Of a stretch of DNA of 32,071 bases, positions 15,301-24,949 are shown in pieces. The position numbers and the translations under genes were made by a program. The notes under the pieces are model-generated. The model was not told the origin of the DNA and made no database searches. It was given only the letters and a program-made list of their open reading frames with translations. Each line of letters opens with the position of its first letter. The stretch's first letter is position 1. Origin of the DNA: a virus; IMG/VR virus record IMGVR_UViG_3300031566_000229, positions 1 through 32,071 of that record; one strand, given 5' to 3'.

Positions 15301-18300
15301 CGAGGGCGAGATCGAGGCTGAGGGGCTGACCGAGGGGGACGCTGAGGGGCTCGCGGAGGGCGAAACGCTGGGACTCGCGCTGGGGCTGACCGAGGGCGAG
15401 GCTGAGGGGCTGACGCTCGGCGAGGCAGACGGCGACCGGGAGGGCGAAATCGAGGCCGAGGGCGAGATGCTGGGGCTCGCCGATGGGCTGACAGAAGGAC
15501 TTGCGCTCGGAGACGCGCTCGGAGAGACGCTCGCAGAGGGGCTGACGCTCGGCGAGAAGGACGCGGTGGCCGAAGGCGATGCGCTGGGGCTCCGGCTCGC
15601 GGAGACGCTTGGCGAGGCCGAGGGGGACGCTGACGGGCTGATCGAGACGCTCGGAGAGACGCTCGGGCTCGCTGACGGGCTCTCGGAGGGCGACCGGGAC
15701 GGCGAAATCGACGCCGAGGGCGAAACCGACGGGCTCGCGCTGGGCGAAACCGACGGGCTGGCGGACGCGGAACCAGAAGGCGAGACGCTGGGACTCGCGC
15801 TTGGTGATGCGCTTGGTGAGATTGACGCACTTGGAGAGACTGACGGGCTGGCGCTCGGGGAGGCGCTCGGGCTGGCCGATGGTGAGGCCGAGGGGCTGAT
15901 CGACGCGGACGGGGAGACCGACGGGCTCGCGGAGGCGGAACCAGAAGGACTGACCGAAGGCGACGCGGACCCGGAGGCCGACGGCGACGCGCTCGGGCTC
16001 GCGCTGGGGCTGACTGATGCCGAGGGCGAGACGCTGGGTGACGCCGACGGGCTTGCACTCGGCGAACCAGAGGGCGAGATCGACGCGCTCGGGCTGACCG
16101 AAGGGCTCGCGGAGGGCGACGCGCTCGGGGAGACGCTCGGGCTGGCGCTCGGCGACCGGCTGGCGCTGACACTCGGGCTTGCGGACGGCGATGCGCTCGG
16201 AGAAATCGAAACCGAGGGCGACACGGACGGGCTGACGCTGGGGGAGGCCGACCCGGAGGCGCTTGGGGAACCAGAGGGGCTGACCGAGGGCGACAGGCTC
16301 GCCGACGGGCTGGCGCTCGGAGAGACGCTGGGCGATGCGCTCGGCGACGCGCTCGGGCTCGCCGAAGGACTGGCCGAAGGCGAGATGCTGACCGACGGGC
16401 TGACGCTAGGCGATGCGCTCGGGGACGCGCTGGGCGATGCGGACGGCGACGCCGAAGGACTCGCTGACGGGCTGACCGATGCGCTGGGGCTGACCGAGGG
16501 TGACGCGCTCGGACTCGCGCTCGGGGATGCGGATGGGCTCTCGCTCGGGGACCGGGACGGGCTGTAGGACGCGGACTCGCTCGCGCTTGGAGAAACAGAC
16601 GGACTTGCGCTGGGCGAGACCGAGGGCGAGACCGAGGGCGAGGCACTGGGCGAACCAGAAGGCGACGCGGACGGCGACCGGGACGGCGAGTAGGATGCCG
16701 ACTCGCTGGCCGAAGGGCTGGCGCTGGGCGACGCGCACGGGCTGACGGATGGGCTCGCCGAGGGCGACGCACTCGGGGAGATCGACGCCGATGGCGAAAC
16801 GCTCGGACTTGCGGACGGGCTGACACTCGGACTCGCCGACGGACTCGCCGATGGGCTGGCCGACGGGCTGATCGAGACTGAGGGCGATGCCGACGGGGAC
16901 GCCGAAGGCGACGCGCTGGGCGATGCGCTCGGAGAGGTGCTGCCGGCACCAGTCCACCGCAGGACGACATCGTCAATGTCCTCCGGCGGCGCATCGGACG
17001 GGCTTGCGCTCGCGCTCTCGCTGACGCTCGGAGAAACAGACGGACTCGCGCTGGGCGACGCCGAGGGGCTGATCGACGCCGAGGGACTGACGCTCGGACT
17101 CGCCGAAGGACTCGCCGAGGGGCTGGACGAGGGCGAGGAGCTTGGGCTGACGCTCGGGCTTACCGAAGGACTGATTGACGCGCTCGGGCTGGCGCTGGGC
17201 GAGACGCTCGGGCTCACCGACGGCGACGCGCTGGGGCTGATCGACGCTGAGGGACTCGCGCTCGGGCTGATGCTCGCACTCGGGGAGACTGACGGACTAC
17301 CAGAGGGGCTGACCGACGCCGACGGACTGATCGAGGGAGACGCGCTCGGGCTGACAGAGGGCGAGGCGCTCGGGCTGATCGAGGGCGAAACGCTCGGGCT
17401 CGCCGAAGGACTGACCGAAGGGCTACCCGAGGGGCTGATCGAGACGCTGGGCGAGACCGAGGGGGACGCGCTCGGGGACTCAGACGGGGAGATCGACGCG
17501 CTCGGACTGACGCTGGGCGAAACCGACGGTGACGCCGACGGCGACCGGGACGGGCTGTACGACGCAGACTCGCTGACGCTCGGGGACTCGCTCGGGGAGA
17601 CCGACGGGCTGGCCGAAGGCGAGACGCTGGGCGAAGCCGAAGGGCTGATCGACGGCGACGCTGACGGCGACGCCGACGAGCTGATGCTCGCGCTCGGCGA
17701 GACGGACGGACTGACCGAAGGTGAGACGCTCGGGCTGATCGACGGGCTGATCGACGGCGAGGCGCTCGGCGAGACGGACGGGCTAGCCGAAGGCGAGGCG
17801 CTCGGGCTCGTCGATTCGACAGCGAATGTCCACGGGGCCACGACCTCGGCGTCGGTCGTGTTGACTCCGATGGTCGCCTCTTGGGCGTTTTTGGAGTCCG
17901 CGTTGCGAACGTCGAAGACGAGGCGAAGGCGGTCCCCGGCGGCCCACGTCCCGAGGTTGACACTCGACAGGTTGAACGTCTTGATGCCGGACGTGAGCTG
18001 CTGCTCTGATGTCGAGGAGCTGGTGGACTGGGTGACGCCGAGGGAGTTCACCCGCTCCAGATAGAGCGCGGCGTACAGGAGACTATTGGCGACCGTGACG
18101 TTGAGTTCGACCGAGTAGTCGCCCGTCGTTCCGTCTACTCCGGGGACGCCGACGGGCGCATCGAAGTGGCCGTCCTCCGTCTTTCCCTTCTTGACAGAGA
18201 AGACGACGGTGCCCGCTCCGGCGGTGGACTCGCGGAGGAGCCACTGGCCGATGGCCCCCGGCAAGTCGGACGCTTGATCGCCGAGATAGTAGGTGGTGGG

Positions 18301-18303
18301 CAC
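9316..18303 (-). CDS. Giant 2995-residue serine-alternating repeat fibre-like protein
   Basis: The start is GTG at 18303, sharing one base with the preceding TAG (TAGTG); the product is [20 protein letters not shown]. Residues about 1-165 form a beta-rich domain ([38 protein letters not shown]). Then follow about 2,700 residues in which every second residue is Ser, mostly SPSX with X = A, V, I, G, R, L or E. Cassettes such as [17 protein letters not shown] recur about a dozen times. One short interruption, [17 protein letters not shown], lies near 16940-17000. Near the C-terminus are six [10 protein letters not shown]-like units, then a final [12 protein letters not shown] tail. Tyr, Cys, Lys and Trp are rare. 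No signal peptide or membrane segment is visible. It probably forms a long extended virion appendage or surface coat; the Ser array would suit O-glycosylation. Collapse or expansion of repeats in assembly cannot be excluded. Confidence 0.75.
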   Translation of the reverse strand: MPTTYYLGDQASDLPGAIGQWLLRESTAGAGTVVFSVKKGKTEDGHFDAPVGVPGVDGTTGDYSVELNVTVANSLLYAALYLERVNSLGVTQSTSSSTSEQQLTSGIKTFNLSSVNLGTWAAGDRLRLVFDVRNADSKNAQEATIGVNTTDAEVVAPWTFAVESTSPSASPSASPSVSPSASPSISPSISPSVSPSVSPSVSPSASISSSASPSASPSISPSASPSVSPSASPSVSPSESPSVSESASYSPSRSPSASPSVSPSVSPSASISPSESPSASPSVSPSVSISPSGSPSVSPSASPSVSPSISPSASPSVSPSASPSISPSASVSPSGSPSVSPSASISPSASPSASISPSASPSVSPSVSPSASPSASISPSVSPSVSPSSSPSSSPSASPSASPSVSPSASISPSASPSASPSVSPSVSESASASPSDAPPEDIDDVVLRWTGAGSTSPSASPSASPSASPSASPSVSISPSASPSASPSASPSVSPSASPSVSPSASISPSASPSASPSVSPCASPSASPSASESASYSPSRSPSASPSGSPSASPSVSPSVSPSASPSVSPSASESASYSPSRSPSESPSASPSASPSASPSVSPSASVSPSASPSASPSASPSASPSASPSVSPSVSISPSASPSASPSASPSASPSVSPSASPSASLSPSVSPSGSPSASGSASPSVSPSVSPSVSISPSASPSASPSVSASRSPSASPSVSPSASPSASPSVSPSASISPSGSPSASPSASPSVSPSASVSPSASPSASPSASGSASPSVSPSGSASASPSVSPSASISPSASPSASPSASPSASPSVSPSASISPSASPSASPSVSPSGSASASPSVSPSASPSVSPSASISPSRSPSESPSASPSVSPSVSISPSASPSASPSVSASRSPSASPSATASFSPSVSPSASVSPSASPSASPSVSPSASPSISPSASISPSRSPSASPSVSPSASPSVSPSASPSVSPSASPSASPSVSPSASISPSASPSASPSASPSVSPSVSISPSASPSASPSASPSVSPSVSPSGSPSASPSVSPSASVSPSASPSASPSVSPSASPSVSASASISPSASPSASPSASPSASPSASESASYSPSRSPSASPSVSPSASISPSRSPSVSPSGSPSASPSVSPSASVSPSASPSASPSVSPSASISPSASPSASPSVSPSASISPSLSPSASPSVSPSGSPSASPSVSPSASASVSPSRSPSASPSVSPSASISPSASPSASPSISPSASPSASISPSVSPSGSPSASPSVSPSASPSASPSASPSVSPSVSISPSESPSASPSVSPSASPSVSPSASISPSVSPSKSPSASPSASPSASPSASPSVSPSASISPSGSPSASPSASPSASPSASESASYSPSRSPSASPSASPSVSPSASPSASISPSGSPSASPSASPSASPSVSPSASISPSASPSASPSVSPSASVSPSASPSASPSISPSVSPSASLSPSVSPSGSPSASPSVSPSVSPSRSPSASPSVSPSASISPSASPSVSPSASPSVSPSVSPSASISPSASPSASPSVSPSESPSASPSVSPSASISPSRSPSVSPSGSPSASPSVSPSASISPSASPSASPSVSPSVSPSVSESASISPSASPSVSPSASPSASPSASESASYSPSRSPSASPSVSPSASPSASPSVSPSVSESASYSPSRSPSASPSVSPSVSGSVSASASPSASPSVSPSASISPSASPSASPSASASVSPSASISPSVSPSGSPSASPSVSPSVSASRSPSASPSVSPSASVSPSASPSASPSASPSVSPSASPSASISPSVSPSGSPSASPSVSPSLSPSVSPSESASVSESPSYSPSRSPSASPSASPSASPSVSPSVSPSASVSPSASPSASPSVSPSVSPSVSPSVSESPSYSPSRSPSASPSVSPSASPSLSPSISPSISPSVSESASYSPSRSPSASASVSPSVSPSWSPSASPSLSPSASESASYSPSVSPSASASPSPSASPSVSPSASPSVSPSVSPSASVSPSASPSVSPSLSPSASPSVSPSASVSPSASPSASPSASPSVSASASPSLSPSASPSVSPSASISPSASPSESPSRSPSGSPSISPSLSPSASPSASPSASISPSLSPSVSPSVSPSVSPSASVSPSASPSASPSASPSLSPSASPSVSPSLSPSVSPSASPSVSPSVSPSVSISPSASPSASPSVSPSVSPSASVSPSASPSASASISPSGSPSVSPSASISPSASPSASPSVSPSASPSASPSSSPSPGSASPSASPSASLSPSRSPSASPSASPSVSPSASISPSGSPSVSPSASPSASQSASPSASPSVSPSVSPSASLSPSVSPSASPSISPSASPSVSPSASVSPSASPSASPSVSPSASISPSGSPSASPSVSPSGSPSASPSVSPSESASPSASPSASPSVSPSESPSLSPSVSPSASVSPSASPSISPSASPSASPSGSPSVSASASISPSASPSLSPSVSPSASPSISPSRSPSASVSPSASPSGSPSVSPSASPSAGSESPSASPSASISPSRSPSGSPSVSPSASPSVSESASLSPSGSPSASPSVSPSASVSPSASPSVSPSASPSASPSASESASYSPSVSPSESPSGSPSGSPSASPSVSPSATPSASPSASVSPSASPSGSPSASPSESPSASPSVSESASISPSASPSASASISPSGSPSVSPSVSPSASPSVSPSASISPSASPSASPSASPSVSPSVSPSASPSVSPSASVSPSASPSASPSVSPSVSPSASPSVSESRSPSVSPSLSPSASVSPSASPSVSPSLSPSISPSVSPSGSPSVSPSASPSASPSVSPSASISPSRSPSASPSVSPSVSESASYSPSASPSVSPSASPSASPSASPSISPSVSSSASVSPSASPSFPPRPDEIDLLGKLSPTVGLLGQLDGPTLVLLGRVQTTTGMLGQLDDPTLAHVGQSQPAVQMLGRATPVTSASYSPSASPSASPSASPSPSPSP
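9398..9585 (-). repeat. Six 10-11 residue LGQLDxPTL-type repeats at the giant protein C-terminus
   Basis: The units read [52 protein letters not shown] and MLGRATPVT. The pattern of hydrophobic-LG-polar-hydrophobic-turn suggests a short beta-helical or trimerisation segment capping the Ser-repeat stalk. Confidence 0.7.
13535..13590 (-). repeat. 56-base exact direct repeat, copy 1
   Basis: This block is identical to 14867-14922, 1,332 bases apart, and diverges on both sides. It marks recent segmental duplication inside the Ser-repeat tract. Confidence 0.85.
14867..14922 (-). repeat. 56-base exact direct repeat, copy 2
   Basis: This is the second copy of the block at 13535-13590. The downstream base context differs between copies, which fixes the repeat edge. 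Confidence 0.85.
16936..17003 (-). other. Non-repeat insert module DDxxLxWTxxGS in the giant protein
   Basis: The insert [17 protein letters not shown] breaks the Ser tract. A related insert, [17 protein letters not shown], occurs in the 1620-residue protein near 22627-22690. Both are flanked by SPSASPS, so the insert looks like a portable short strand module. Confidence 0.6.
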
Positions 18304-18614
18304 TAGAGCCCCGCCCCCTTGATCTCACGCCACACGCGGAAGTCGATCCACTTGCCACGCTTCGGGTTCGCCACGTCGCACTCTCGCCATACCCCGCGCT
18401 TGAGGGACGACGCTCGTCCCTGCAAGATGGTCAGCCCGTCGAAGCCGTACCAGTCAGACCCGTAGGCCACCTGACCGAGAGGGCGACCGTGCCCGTCGAA
18501 GCCGTACAGCGCCGTCACGATCTGCACGCCTTCGTCGGGCGCAGCGAGCCACTCCGGCAAACTGGTGCCGTCCACCACGCTCCCGTCTCCGTAGTAGATG
18601 CGCCACTTCACCAT
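18303..18614 (-). CDS. Small phage protein with [12 protein letters not shown] start, near fibre genes
   Basis: This 103-residue protein starts at ATG 18614 ([20 protein letters not shown]) and continues [40 protein letters not shown] and [15 protein letters not shown]. Small proteins with a KWR-x-YY-x-DGS start, a G-V-Q-x-I segment and a later DWY box are common beside phage tail fibre genes, from general knowledge, with no settled function. It sits between the two giant Ser-repeat genes. Its TAG stop shares a base with the GTG start of the 2995-residue gene, indicating coupling. A shorter frame upstream encodes a partial copy of its first residues. Confidence 0.7.
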   Translation of the reverse strand: MVKWRIYYGDGSVVDGTSLPEWLAAPDEGVQIVTALYGFDGHGRPLGQVAYGSDWYGFDGLTILQGRASSLKRGVWRECDVANPKRGKWIDFRVWREIKGAGL

Positions 18615-18621
18615 TTGCTAT

Positions 18622-18657
18622 TCACCGGCCTCCTTCGTACAGAACCCGCCACTTCAT
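18622..18657 (-). pseudogene. 11-codon relic or leader peptide resembling the start of the 103-residue protein
   Basis: ATG 18657 opens MKWRVLYEGGR and stops with TGA at 18622-18624. It aligns with [12 protein letters not shown] of the next gene. GGGAG lies six bases upstream, so it may be translated. The next ATG is seven bases after its stop. It is most simply the 5' remnant of a duplicated gene, now possibly acting as a coupling leader. Confidence 0.5.
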
Positions 18658-18675
18658 GACTTTCTCCCTGCTTGC

Positions 18676-21600
18676 TTAGACGGCCGACCCCTTGAAGCGG
18701 ATCTGAACGTAGCGCCACGACTGCGACGACACCAGCGGGTAGGCTTCCCACGCCGGAGCCCCAGCGAACCGCGTGAACGTCGTCACGCTGCCACGGATCT
18801 CCACGGTCGGCGTGTCTCCGGCCCCGTACGAGTTCTGCTCTACCGTGAAGAACCGCTCCGACGCATCACCAAGGTCCACGACATCAGCCCACACGATCGC
18901 GGACGAGATGACCCGGAGCTTGCCCCAATCGCCGTCGCCGATCACCGTCGGCGCGGTGTCCCCGGTCCCCCGCCAGTATTGCCACGACTTCCCCTCCTCG
19001 GGAGTCGGCGTCTCCTCGCCCCACACGAAGCCGTCAGGCGGCGCGATGGACGGGGACGGGGACGGGCTTGCGCTCGCGGACTCGCTGACTGATGGGCTGA
19101 CGCTCGGAGACGCGGAGGGCGAGGCGCTGGGACTGACCGACGCCGAAGGGCTCGCGCTTGGAGATGCGCTCGGGCTGACCGAGGGCGATGCGCTGGGCGA
19201 CGCCGAGGGCGAGGCACTCGGGCTGATCGACGCGGAGGGACTTGCGCTGGGGCTGACCGAGGGTGATGCGCTGGGCGACGCAGACGGCGAGGCGCTCGGG
19301 CTGATCGACGCGGAGGGACTTGCGCTCGGGCTGGCCGAGGGTGATGCCGAAGGGCTGACGCTGGGCGAGACGGACGGGCTGTAGGACGCGCTCTCGCTGA
19401 CCGAGGGCGAGGCGCTCGGGCTAACAGATGGACTGGCGCTGGGAGACGCAGACGGCGAGACCGAGGCCGAAGGGGAAACGCTCGGACTGCCGCTCGGGCT
19501 GACGGACGGGGAGACGGATGGGCTCGCGGACGGGCTGACCGAAGCTGACGGTGAAACGCTGGGCGAAACCGAGGGGCTGGCAGACGGGCTGGCAGACGGG
19601 CTGGCAGACGGGCTGATCGACGCGGAGGGCGAGACGCTCGGGCTCGCGCTAGGGCTGACGCTGGGGCTCGCGCTGGGCGAACCAGACGGGCTGATGCTCG
19701 CGCTGGGGCTCGCGCTGGGCGATGCGGAAGGGCTGGCCGACGGCGAAATCGAGGCGCTCGGGCTCGCGGAGGGGGATGCGGACGGGCTGATCGAGGCCGA
19801 CGGACTGATGCTCGGGGATGCGGACGGGCTCGCGCTGGGGCTGGCCGATGGGGAGGCGCTGGGAGACGCGCTGGGGCTTGCGGACGGACTCGCGGAGGGC
19901 GAAATCGACGCGGAAGGCGAGACGGAGGGCGACGCGCTGGGCGACGCGCTGGGCGACGCGCTAGGCGACGCCGACGGGCTGATGCTCGCGGAAGGCGAGA
20001 CGCTCGGAGAACCGGACGGCGATGCGCTCGGGCTGATCGAGACCGACGGGGACGCGCTCGGGGAAACGGACGGCGAACCAGATGGGGAAATGCTGGGCGA
20101 GGCACTCGGGGAGATGCTCGCGGAAGGGCTGGCCGAGGGCGATGCGCTGGGGCTCGCCGATGGCGAAACGCTCGGGCTGGCCGACGGGCTCGCGCTACCG
20201 GCGCTTGGGCTCGATGACGGACTCGCGGACGGACTCGCGGACGGTGAACCAGAAGGCGAGATCGACGCGCTGGGGGACACCGACGGGCTGGCGCTGGGAC
20301 TCGCGCTGGCGCTCGCGGAGGGCGAAGCCGACGGGCTGATCGAAGCAGACGGGCTGGCGCTGGGCGACGCCGACGGGGAACCAGAGGGCGAGACACTCGG
20401 AGATGCCGAGGGGCTGATGCTGGCGCTCTCGCTGACACTGGGCGACGCGCTGGGAGACGCGCTCGGTGAACCAGAAGGGCTCGCGGAGGGCGAGATCGAG
20501 GCCGAAGGGGAGACGCTGGGACTCGCCGACGGCGAGACACTCGGGGAGGCGCTCGGACTCGCGCTCCCGGCAGCGACCCCGTAGACGACCCCGGTCATCG
20601 CCGCGGGGCTGTCGTTCGGGTAGTACCATTCGGGGTTGTCGGTCAGGCCGTCCGAGTCGCAGATCCGGTAGATCGAGGACCCGGACGCCCCCGTCCCTCC
20701 GGTCGCCTCGCGCTCGGCCGTTACCGTCCAAGCACCATCCTCGGTGATCGTCCCCGTGGACATCGCGGTGGCGAACATCCCGACCAGCAGGCCCTCGCCC
20801 GCCGCCGTGATGTCGCCCGCACCGACGGTCTGGGGCGTGCTCGCAGCCGCGATTGTGGCGCTGCTCGTATCCTCGACGCGGGAGGCCGACGTATCCGTGC
20901 CGCTGAACTCGTGGAACGTGACGAACCAGCCGAGGGTCAGCGCGGTGCCGGGATCGGCCACCGCGAGCGTCAAAGACCCGGACCCGGTGACGGGAACCGA
21001 GAACACCACCGACTGCGTCGCGGTGCCGCCGACGATCTTGATCTGCTCGTCTACGAGGACGGTGCCGATGGTCGCGGTGCCGGCCGTCTTCGTCAGGTCG
21101 CCGGCCACGAAGTCGTCGGGGGTACCAAGGAAGCTCGAACAGGAGACGGTGACGACGATCAGGTTCCCGACCGTGACGTCGGACGGTGCCGAGATCGTGG
21201 GGTTGCTGGCGGGCGCGACGCTGGTGTTCTGGCCCGACACCGCCTCGATGGTGGTGGTCGGGCTGGGACTGGCCGAAGGCGACGACGACGGCGAAACGCT
21301 CTCGCTGACCGATGGGCTGACGCTCGGCGATGCGCTCGGACTGGCGCTGGGAGACGCAGAGGGCGAGACCGAAGGCGAAACGGACGGCGAGACCGACGGC
21401 GATGCGCTGGGCGAACGGCTGGGAGAGTAGGATGCGGACTCGCTCGCGGACGGGCTGACCGACGGGCTCGCCGACGGGCTCAGGCTCGGGGAAACACTGG
21501 GCGACGCACTCGGCGAACCAGAAGGACTGACCGACGGCGAGATCGACGCCGACGGACTCGCGGAAGGCGACACGCTCGGGGAGGCGGACGGGCTGGCCGA

Positions 21601-23538
21601 TGGGGACCGGCTGGGCGAGTACGATGCGCTCTCGCTGACAGAGGGCGAAACCGAGGGACTGACCGACGGCGAGACCGACGGCGAGGCGGACGGCGATGCG
21701 CTGGGAGACAGTGACGCCGATGCGCTGCCCGCCGACGCAATAGCGTATACCGCCACCGTGGCCGCTGCGCCATAGGTTCCGTCCCATGACCACGCCGCCT
21801 CGTCAGTCGTTGCTCCGGTGACAATCCGGTCGATACCGGACCCGGACATCCCGGTTTCCCAGTTTGCCTCCTCTCCGATGAGGGTGAAGTTGCTATCTTC
21901 AGTGATGGAGGAGACGTTGCCGCAAGAGAGCATCCCAACGAAGAGCCCTGCGCCAGCACTGGAAGCGTCCCCAGACCCCGCGCTGCCCGAAAAGTCCTCG
22001 GCGCTGCTGGAGTCCTCGACGCGACTCGCCGATACGTCTACACCGCTATACTCATTGAAGACAGCGAACCAAAACGGCACGCTGTTGTTCCCCGGCTCGC
22101 TGACACGCATCGTGAGCGAGCCGCTGCCGGTTATCGGGACCGAGAAGATGGCAGCGGTTGTCCAGTGTTGAGAGAAGTAATTCGTTTGGCGCTGCACATC
22201 GACCGAAACGGTGCCAACAGTCGCGGTGCCGGACTGCTTGACGCAGTCGCCGGCCACGAAGGCGTCGGCGTCGGATTCGGAATAGAACGACACCCCCACA
22301 ACGACGAGGTCCCCAGACGTGACGCTGGCGGGCGCAGCTATATCGACGTAAGTCTGCTCCGAGCCCGTCTCTGCGGTGTTTGTCTGACCTGATACGCGAG
22401 CAATCGCCGGACTGGCGCTCGGGCTTGCCGACGGGGACGCGCTGGGGCTAATGCTCGCGCTCTCGCTGACCGACGGGCTGATCGAGGGCGATGCGGACGG
22501 CGACGCCGAAGGCGAGATCGACGCGCTCGGACTGACCGACGGCGAGACCGACGGCGAGGCGGACGGCGAGGCGCTGGAGCTGATCGACGCCGAGGGCGAG
22601 ACGCTCGGACTTGCGGACGGACTGACCGATCCAACGTAGGTCCACGCGAGGAGGATGTCGTCCGTGAAGGTCGGGGCGGAAGACGGCGAGGGGGAGCCGC
22701 TCGGACTGACGGACGGGCTTGGCGAGGGACTGACGCTCGGGCTCGCCGAAGGACTGGCCGAAGGCGAGATCGAGACGCTCGGGCTGACGCTCGGGCTGAC
22801 GCTCGGAGACGCCGACGGGCTAGCGGAGCCTGCTCCGCCCGCCTCTTTCGGTTGCACAATGATCGGCTCCGCGCCCCACGATACGGGCGGGCCGTCAGCC
22901 TGCGCTGGGTCCGTTGTCCTCTTGGCGAAGTGTCGTCCGTTGCCGCTGTGGTCTCGGTAGCGTTCTGTGGCCGTGCCGCCCGTAAGCGGATGCCATGACC
23001 ATAGGCCTGCGAACCGCCGGGGCGCAGCGGAGAACATCTCCTGCCGCATCTCGGCTTCCGTCAACGCAACGTCCTTCCATACCTTTAGGTGGGCAACGGT
23101 TCCGTCGAAGTCGTAGTCGTCCTGAAAGTCCGATCCAAGAAACAACTCGTCTGCGAGGGGGGCTAGCGAGTTCCAGTCGCCGTGCTCTACCGCTTCCCAA
23201 GTGCCATCTACCTCGCCTCGGTACGTGCACCATTTGTTCGCCGAGTTAGACTTCGTGGCCCCGAAGAAATACCAAGTGTCCGCAGTGGTCGCGGAGGTCG
23301 TATAGTATGGGTCGCCGGCCTGACCTGCGCCGAACGGATCGCCCGCTTCATTGCCAACCCACAGCCCTTGCGTCTTCCAACCTGCGTCAGAGCTATGGAA
23401 TTGGACAATCGCGGCCTCTTGGGCTGTCGGCAGCGTTGCGACATTCACCCATATGGCATACGAAACCGCGAGGAGCGTGCCCGGACCAGTGCCATCGTAG
23501 ACTAGGCCCGTCTCTTGGCTTGTGATTCGGACGGCCAT
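18676..23538 (-). CDS. 1620-residue multidomain fibre-like protein: LamG, Ser repeats, twin beta domains, shared C-domain
   Basis: ATG 23538 directly follows the TAG of the previous gene. Residues about 1-235 read as a LamG/concanavalin-like sandwich ([51 protein letters not shown], then a [11 protein letters not shown] end). Ser-alternating tracts follow, broken by a short DDILLAWT insert. Then come two homologous beta-rich domains of about 230 residues (about 21730-22409 and 20570-21260). Both contain SGQ near the start, FVAGD, SVPxTGSGSLT, SGxDxSASRVED and a Gly-rich LFVGM/LLVGM core. A further 500-residue Ser tract leads to a C-terminal domain of about 120 residues ([20 protein letters not shown] ... 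[11 protein letters not shown]). That domain is homologous to the end of the 642-residue protein. It is probably a receptor-binding or decoration appendage; LamG domains often bind glycans. Confidence 0.75.
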   Translation of the reverse strand: MAVRITSQETGLVYDGTGPGTLLAVSYAIWVNVATLPTAQEAAIVQFHSSDAGWKTQGLWVGNEAGDPFGAGQAGDPYYTTSATTADTWYFFGATKSNSANKWCTYRGEVDGTWEAVEHGDWNSLAPLADELFLGSDFQDDYDFDGTVAHLKVWKDVALTEAEMRQEMFSAAPRRFAGLWSWHPLTGGTATERYRDHSGNGRHFAKRTTDPAQADGPPVSWGAEPIIVQPKEAGGAGSASPSASPSVSPSVSPSVSISPSASPSASPSVSPSPSPSVSPSGSPSPSSAPTFTDDILLAWTYVGSVSPSASPSVSPSASISSSASPSASPSVSPSVSPSASISPSASPSASPSISPSVSESASISPSASPSASPSASPAIARVSGQTNTAETGSEQTYVDIAAPASVTSGDLVVVGVSFYSESDADAFVAGDCVKQSGTATVGTVSVDVQRQTNYFSQHWTTAAIFSVPITGSGSLTMRVSEPGNNSVPFWFAVFNEYSGVDVSASRVEDSSSAEDFSGSAGSGDASSAGAGLFVGMLSCGNVSSITEDSNFTLIGEEANWETGMSGSGIDRIVTGATTDEAAWSWDGTYGAAATVAVYAIASAGSASASLSPSASPSASPSVSPSVSPSVSPSVSESASYSPSRSPSASPSASPSVSPSASPSASISPSVSPSGSPSASPSVSPSLSPSASPSVSPSASESASYSPSRSPSASPSVSPSVSPSVSPSASPSASPSASPSVSPSVSESVSPSSSPSASPSPTTTIEAVSGQNTSVAPASNPTISAPSDVTVGNLIVVTVSCSSFLGTPDDFVAGDLTKTAGTATIGTVLVDEQIKIVGGTATQSVVFSVPVTGSGSLTLAVADPGTALTLGWFVTFHEFSGTDTSASRVEDTSSATIAAASTPQTVGAGDITAAGEGLLVGMFATAMSTGTITEDGAWTVTAEREATGGTGASGSSIYRICDSDGLTDNPEWYYPNDSPAAMTGVVYGVAAGSASPSASPSVSPSASPSVSPSASISPSASPSGSPSASPSASPSVSESASISPSASPSVSPSGSPSASPSASPSASISPSASPSASASASPSASPSVSPSASISPSGSPSASPSASPSSSPSAGSASPSASPSVSPSASPSASPSASPSASISPSASPSISPSGSPSVSPSASPSVSISPSASPSGSPSVSPSASISPSASPSASPSASPSASPSVSPSASISPSASPSASPSASPSASPSASPSASPSASPSISPSASISPSASPSASPSASISPSASPSASPSASPSASISPSGSPSASPSVSPSASPSVSPSASISPSASPSASPSASPSVSPSVSPSASVSPSASPSVSPSVSPSGSPSVSPSASVSPSASPSASPSVSPSASPSVSESASYSPSVSPSVSPSASPSASPSASPSASISPSASPSASPSASPSVSPSASPSASISPSASPSASPSASPSVSPSASPSASPSASVSPSASPSASPSVSPSVSESASASPSPSPSIAPPDGFVWGEETPTPEEGKSWQYWRGTGDTAPTVIGDGDWGKLRVISSAIVWADVVDLGDASERFFTVEQNSYGAGDTPTVEIRGSVTTFTRFAGAPAWEAYPLVSSQSWRYVQIRFKGSAV
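19048..20570 (-). repeat. Ser-dipeptide tract 3 of the 1620-residue protein
   Basis: About 500 residues of SPSX text, uninterrupted, link the second beta domain to the C-terminal domain. The pattern and cassettes ([18 protein letters not shown]) match the 2995-residue protein. Confidence 0.85.
21260..21730 (-). repeat. Ser-dipeptide tract 2 of the 1620-residue protein
   Basis: This tract of about 155 residues links the two beta domains. It contains two [17 protein letters not shown] cassettes identical in peptide to those in the 2995-residue protein. Confidence 0.85.
22409..22828 (-). repeat. Ser-dipeptide tract 1 of the 1620-residue protein, with short insert
   Basis: The tract follows the LamG-like domain. 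It is interrupted once by an insert of about 20 residues ([12 protein letters not shown]) near 22627-22690. Confidence 0.8.
22562..22602 (-). repeat. 41-base exact repeat shared between two fibre genes, copy 1
   Basis: This is identical to 25356-25396 in the 642-residue gene and codes for [13 protein letters not shown]-type sequence. Identity at DNA level between two genes with variable codon use points to recent recombination or gene conversion. Confidence 0.8.
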
Positions 23539-23967
23539 CTACCCGCACACCTCCACAGCCAGCAACAGCGCGTTGCCCGTGGCCGAGTCGAGCATTGCGT
23601 GTCGCGTGACGCGGATGCGAACCTGATCGCCCGCCGTCATCGAGTCGTCGTTGTTCAGCGCAATGCGGACCTTGCCGAGGTACCCCGCCGTTCCCTTAAC
23701 GGTCGTCAACGCTGCAAGATTCTGTGTATCAAAGCCCTCAACCGCATCGAGATCCGTCGCGTCGGCGTCGGTAATTGCTTCAACCGCCGCCGAGAACTGC
23801 ACCGTGCCACTCGTCGCGGACGCCATGATGTAGTAGAGAACGATGGAGTCGGGAATGGTTGGCTCGGTTGCGATGAAGCTCCAGTCGTATGAGGAATCAA
23901 GCGTGGCCCCAAACGCAACAGCGGGGCGCTGATTGACCGACGTTAGTCCCAAGCGAGTAGCCGCCAC
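23539..23967 (-). CDS. Small beta-rich structural protein, second copy of a tandem pair
   Basis: This 142-residue protein starts with GTG at 23967 (VAATRLGLTSVNQRP), 25 bases inside the preceding relic frame. It aligns along its length with the 159-residue protein at 24116-24595. Shared stretches are ATSGT, AAVEAxTDADAxDLD, GxDTxN, ALxNDDS and GDxVRIxVxR with a DSA...ALL-x-VEV end. The fold is probably a beta-sandwich, and the pairing with LamG/fibre genes suggests a virion surface or fibre-attachment protein. Its TAG stop is directly followed by the ATG of the 1620-residue gene. Confidence 0.65.
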   Translation of the reverse strand: MAATRLGLTSVNQRPAVAFGATLDSSYDWSFIATEPTIPDSIVLYYIMASATSGTVQFSAAVEAITDADATDLDAVEGFDTQNLAALTTVKGTAGYLGKVRIALNNDDSMTAGDQVRIRVTRHAMLDSATGNALLLAVEVCG

Positions 23968-24116
23968 GAAGTGTCTTCATCGTAGATTCCAGCGAGAGAT
24001 TGGGCCGCTCCCGTTCTGGTTGTTCCCGTTGCCCATCCGCACATAGAAAACGACTCTTCGTCTGGCACGTTGGCCGTACGGTCAAGGTGCTCATTGGTGC
24101 CCAAGCGAATCGCCAT
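23943..24116 (-). pseudogene. Truncated LamG-domain gene start (57 codons), relic of tandem duplication
   Basis: ATG 24116 overlaps the preceding TGA (TGATG) and opens MAIRLGTNEHLDRTANVPDE followed by ESFSMCGWATG and SLAGIYDEDTSWRLLAWD, then TAA. It aligns with the first 60 or so residues of the 1620-residue protein ([46 protein letters not shown]). The rest of the LamG domain is absent; the next gene begins inside it. It may still be translated, but it is too short to fold as a LamG domain. Confidence 0.6.
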
Positions 24117-24595
24117 CAGGCTTCCCGGAGTTCCACACACAGCAGCGCGAGATCGTTCGCCACGCTGTCCGCGCTGATGTCGCGGTTCACGGCAATGCGC
24201 ACGAGGTCGCCCGGAGCGATGCTGTCGTCGTTGGTCAGGGCCACGGTGATCTCGTCCTTATAGCCGTTCGTCCCCGGCACGGTGCCGGTGCCCGCCGTGT
24301 TGTTGGTGTCCCAGCCGGTGGCCGAGTCCAGATCGAGCGCGTCCGCGTCGGTGACCGCTTCCACCGCTGCCTGCCATGCTGCGGTGCCGCTGGTCGCGTT
24401 CGCGCAGATGTAGTGGACGATGGCGGTCAACGCACCGGACAAGCCCTGCGGTCCAACCACAGTCCAATGCGCTGTCTCATCCGTAGCGGCGTCAAACAAG
24501 AGAACGGGCCTCCCATTGATCATTGACAATGCAGGATAGTTGGTCGAGGGGAAGTGCGCCGACTCCGGCGTCAGAATGAATCGTGTAGTTGCCAT
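24116..24595 (-). CDS. Small beta-rich structural protein, first copy of a tandem pair
   Basis: This 159-residue protein starts MATTRFILTPESAHFPSTNY at ATG 24595, directly after the stop of the 97-residue gene. Key text is MINGRPVLLFDAATDETAHW, VHYICANATSGTAAWQAAVE, DADALDLDSATGWDTNN and VALTNDDSIAPGDLVRIAVN. It is a paralogue of the 142-residue protein and differs by a longer N-terminal part. No catalytic motif is seen. It is probably a virion decoration or fibre-associated protein. Confidence 0.65.
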   Translation of the reverse strand: MATTRFILTPESAHFPSTNYPALSMINGRPVLLFDAATDETAHWTVVGPQGLSGALTAIVHYICANATSGTAAWQAAVEAVTDADALDLDSATGWDTNNTAGTGTVPGTNGYKDEITVALTNDDSIAPGDLVRIAVNRDISADSVANDLALLCVELREA

Positions 24596-24596
24596 C

Positions 24597-24890
24597 TCAG
24601 TCCACCTCTCCGAACACGACGCGCAGGAGCGCCACGTTCACTCGCAGCAGGGCCACCGCGCAGAAGACCAGCGTCTTCAGCCCCGCGCCCGACTGGGCCT
24701 TGAACGGCTCGGGCAGCGCCGCGACATATGACGCCTGATTGGTTTCGATCCAGTCGTCAGCCGCGTCGATGGCGTCTCTCAGGTCCGCCTTCGCGAACCC
24801 GTCGCACGGATAGTCCGCGCTCCGCGACGACAGCCAGCGCATCAGCCCCCGGTGTATCCGTGCCCGACTCGTCTCGTCAAGAACTGCCAT
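24597..24890 (-). CDS. Small helical phage protein of unknown function
   Basis: This 97-residue protein starts at ATG 24890 with TGGAGG a few bases upstream. It reads ETSRARIHRGLMRWLSSRSA, AKADLRDAIDAADDWIETNQ and FKAQSGAGLKTLVFCAVALL. It is largely helical with a moderately hydrophobic C-terminal helix, perhaps amphipathic and not clearly transmembrane. Comparable small helical proteins occur among phage neck and fibre genes. A function is not assigned. It leads the run of paired small structural genes. Confidence 0.6.
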   Translation of the reverse strand: MAVLDETSRARIHRGLMRWLSSRSADYPCDGFAKADLRDAIDAADDWIETNQASYVAALPEPFKAQSGAGLKTLVFCAVALLRVNVALLRVVFGEVD

Positions 24891-24949
24891 CTCGCGCCTC
24901 CATCAAGAAAACGGCGTCTACTGCTTTCGTTCGCGTGGGACTCAGAGTC

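Larger units (their letters stand above)
9606..17811 (-). repeat. Serine-dipeptide repeat tract of about 8.2 kb
   Basis: The coding repeat has a 6-base Ser-Xaa period and a dominant 12-base SPSX period, with phase slips such as SASISPS. Codons vary synonymously (Ser AGC/TCG/TCC/AGT; Pro CCC/CCG/CCT). The protein pattern is therefore better conserved than the DNA, which argues for selection on the peptide. Because the DNA is poor in TA, other frames and the opposite strand also stay open for hundreds of codons. Confidence 0.9.

Noticed and set aside
14405-16567. Plus-strand 720-codon open frame rich in Leu, Gly, Asp, Glu and Ala, opposite the giant gene (similar ones at 9401-10477, 16937-18064 and 19694-20584)
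   Set aside because: It is the reverse complement of Ser-dipeptide codons, which contain almost no stop triplets on the other strand. It has no start-site support and no domain. The Asp/Gly pattern resembles calcium-binding repeats only superficially.
12819-16994. Minus-strand 1391-codon Arg/Pro/Ala-rich frame
   Set aside because: It is an out-of-frame reading of the same repeat DNA. The Ser-repeat frame is the one continuous with normal N- and C-terminal domains.
9606-17811. CRISPR array or non-coding satellite
   Set aside because: The period is 6 and 12 bases and codes continuously for Ser-Xaa. There are no unique spacers, and synonymous variation shows a coding repeat.
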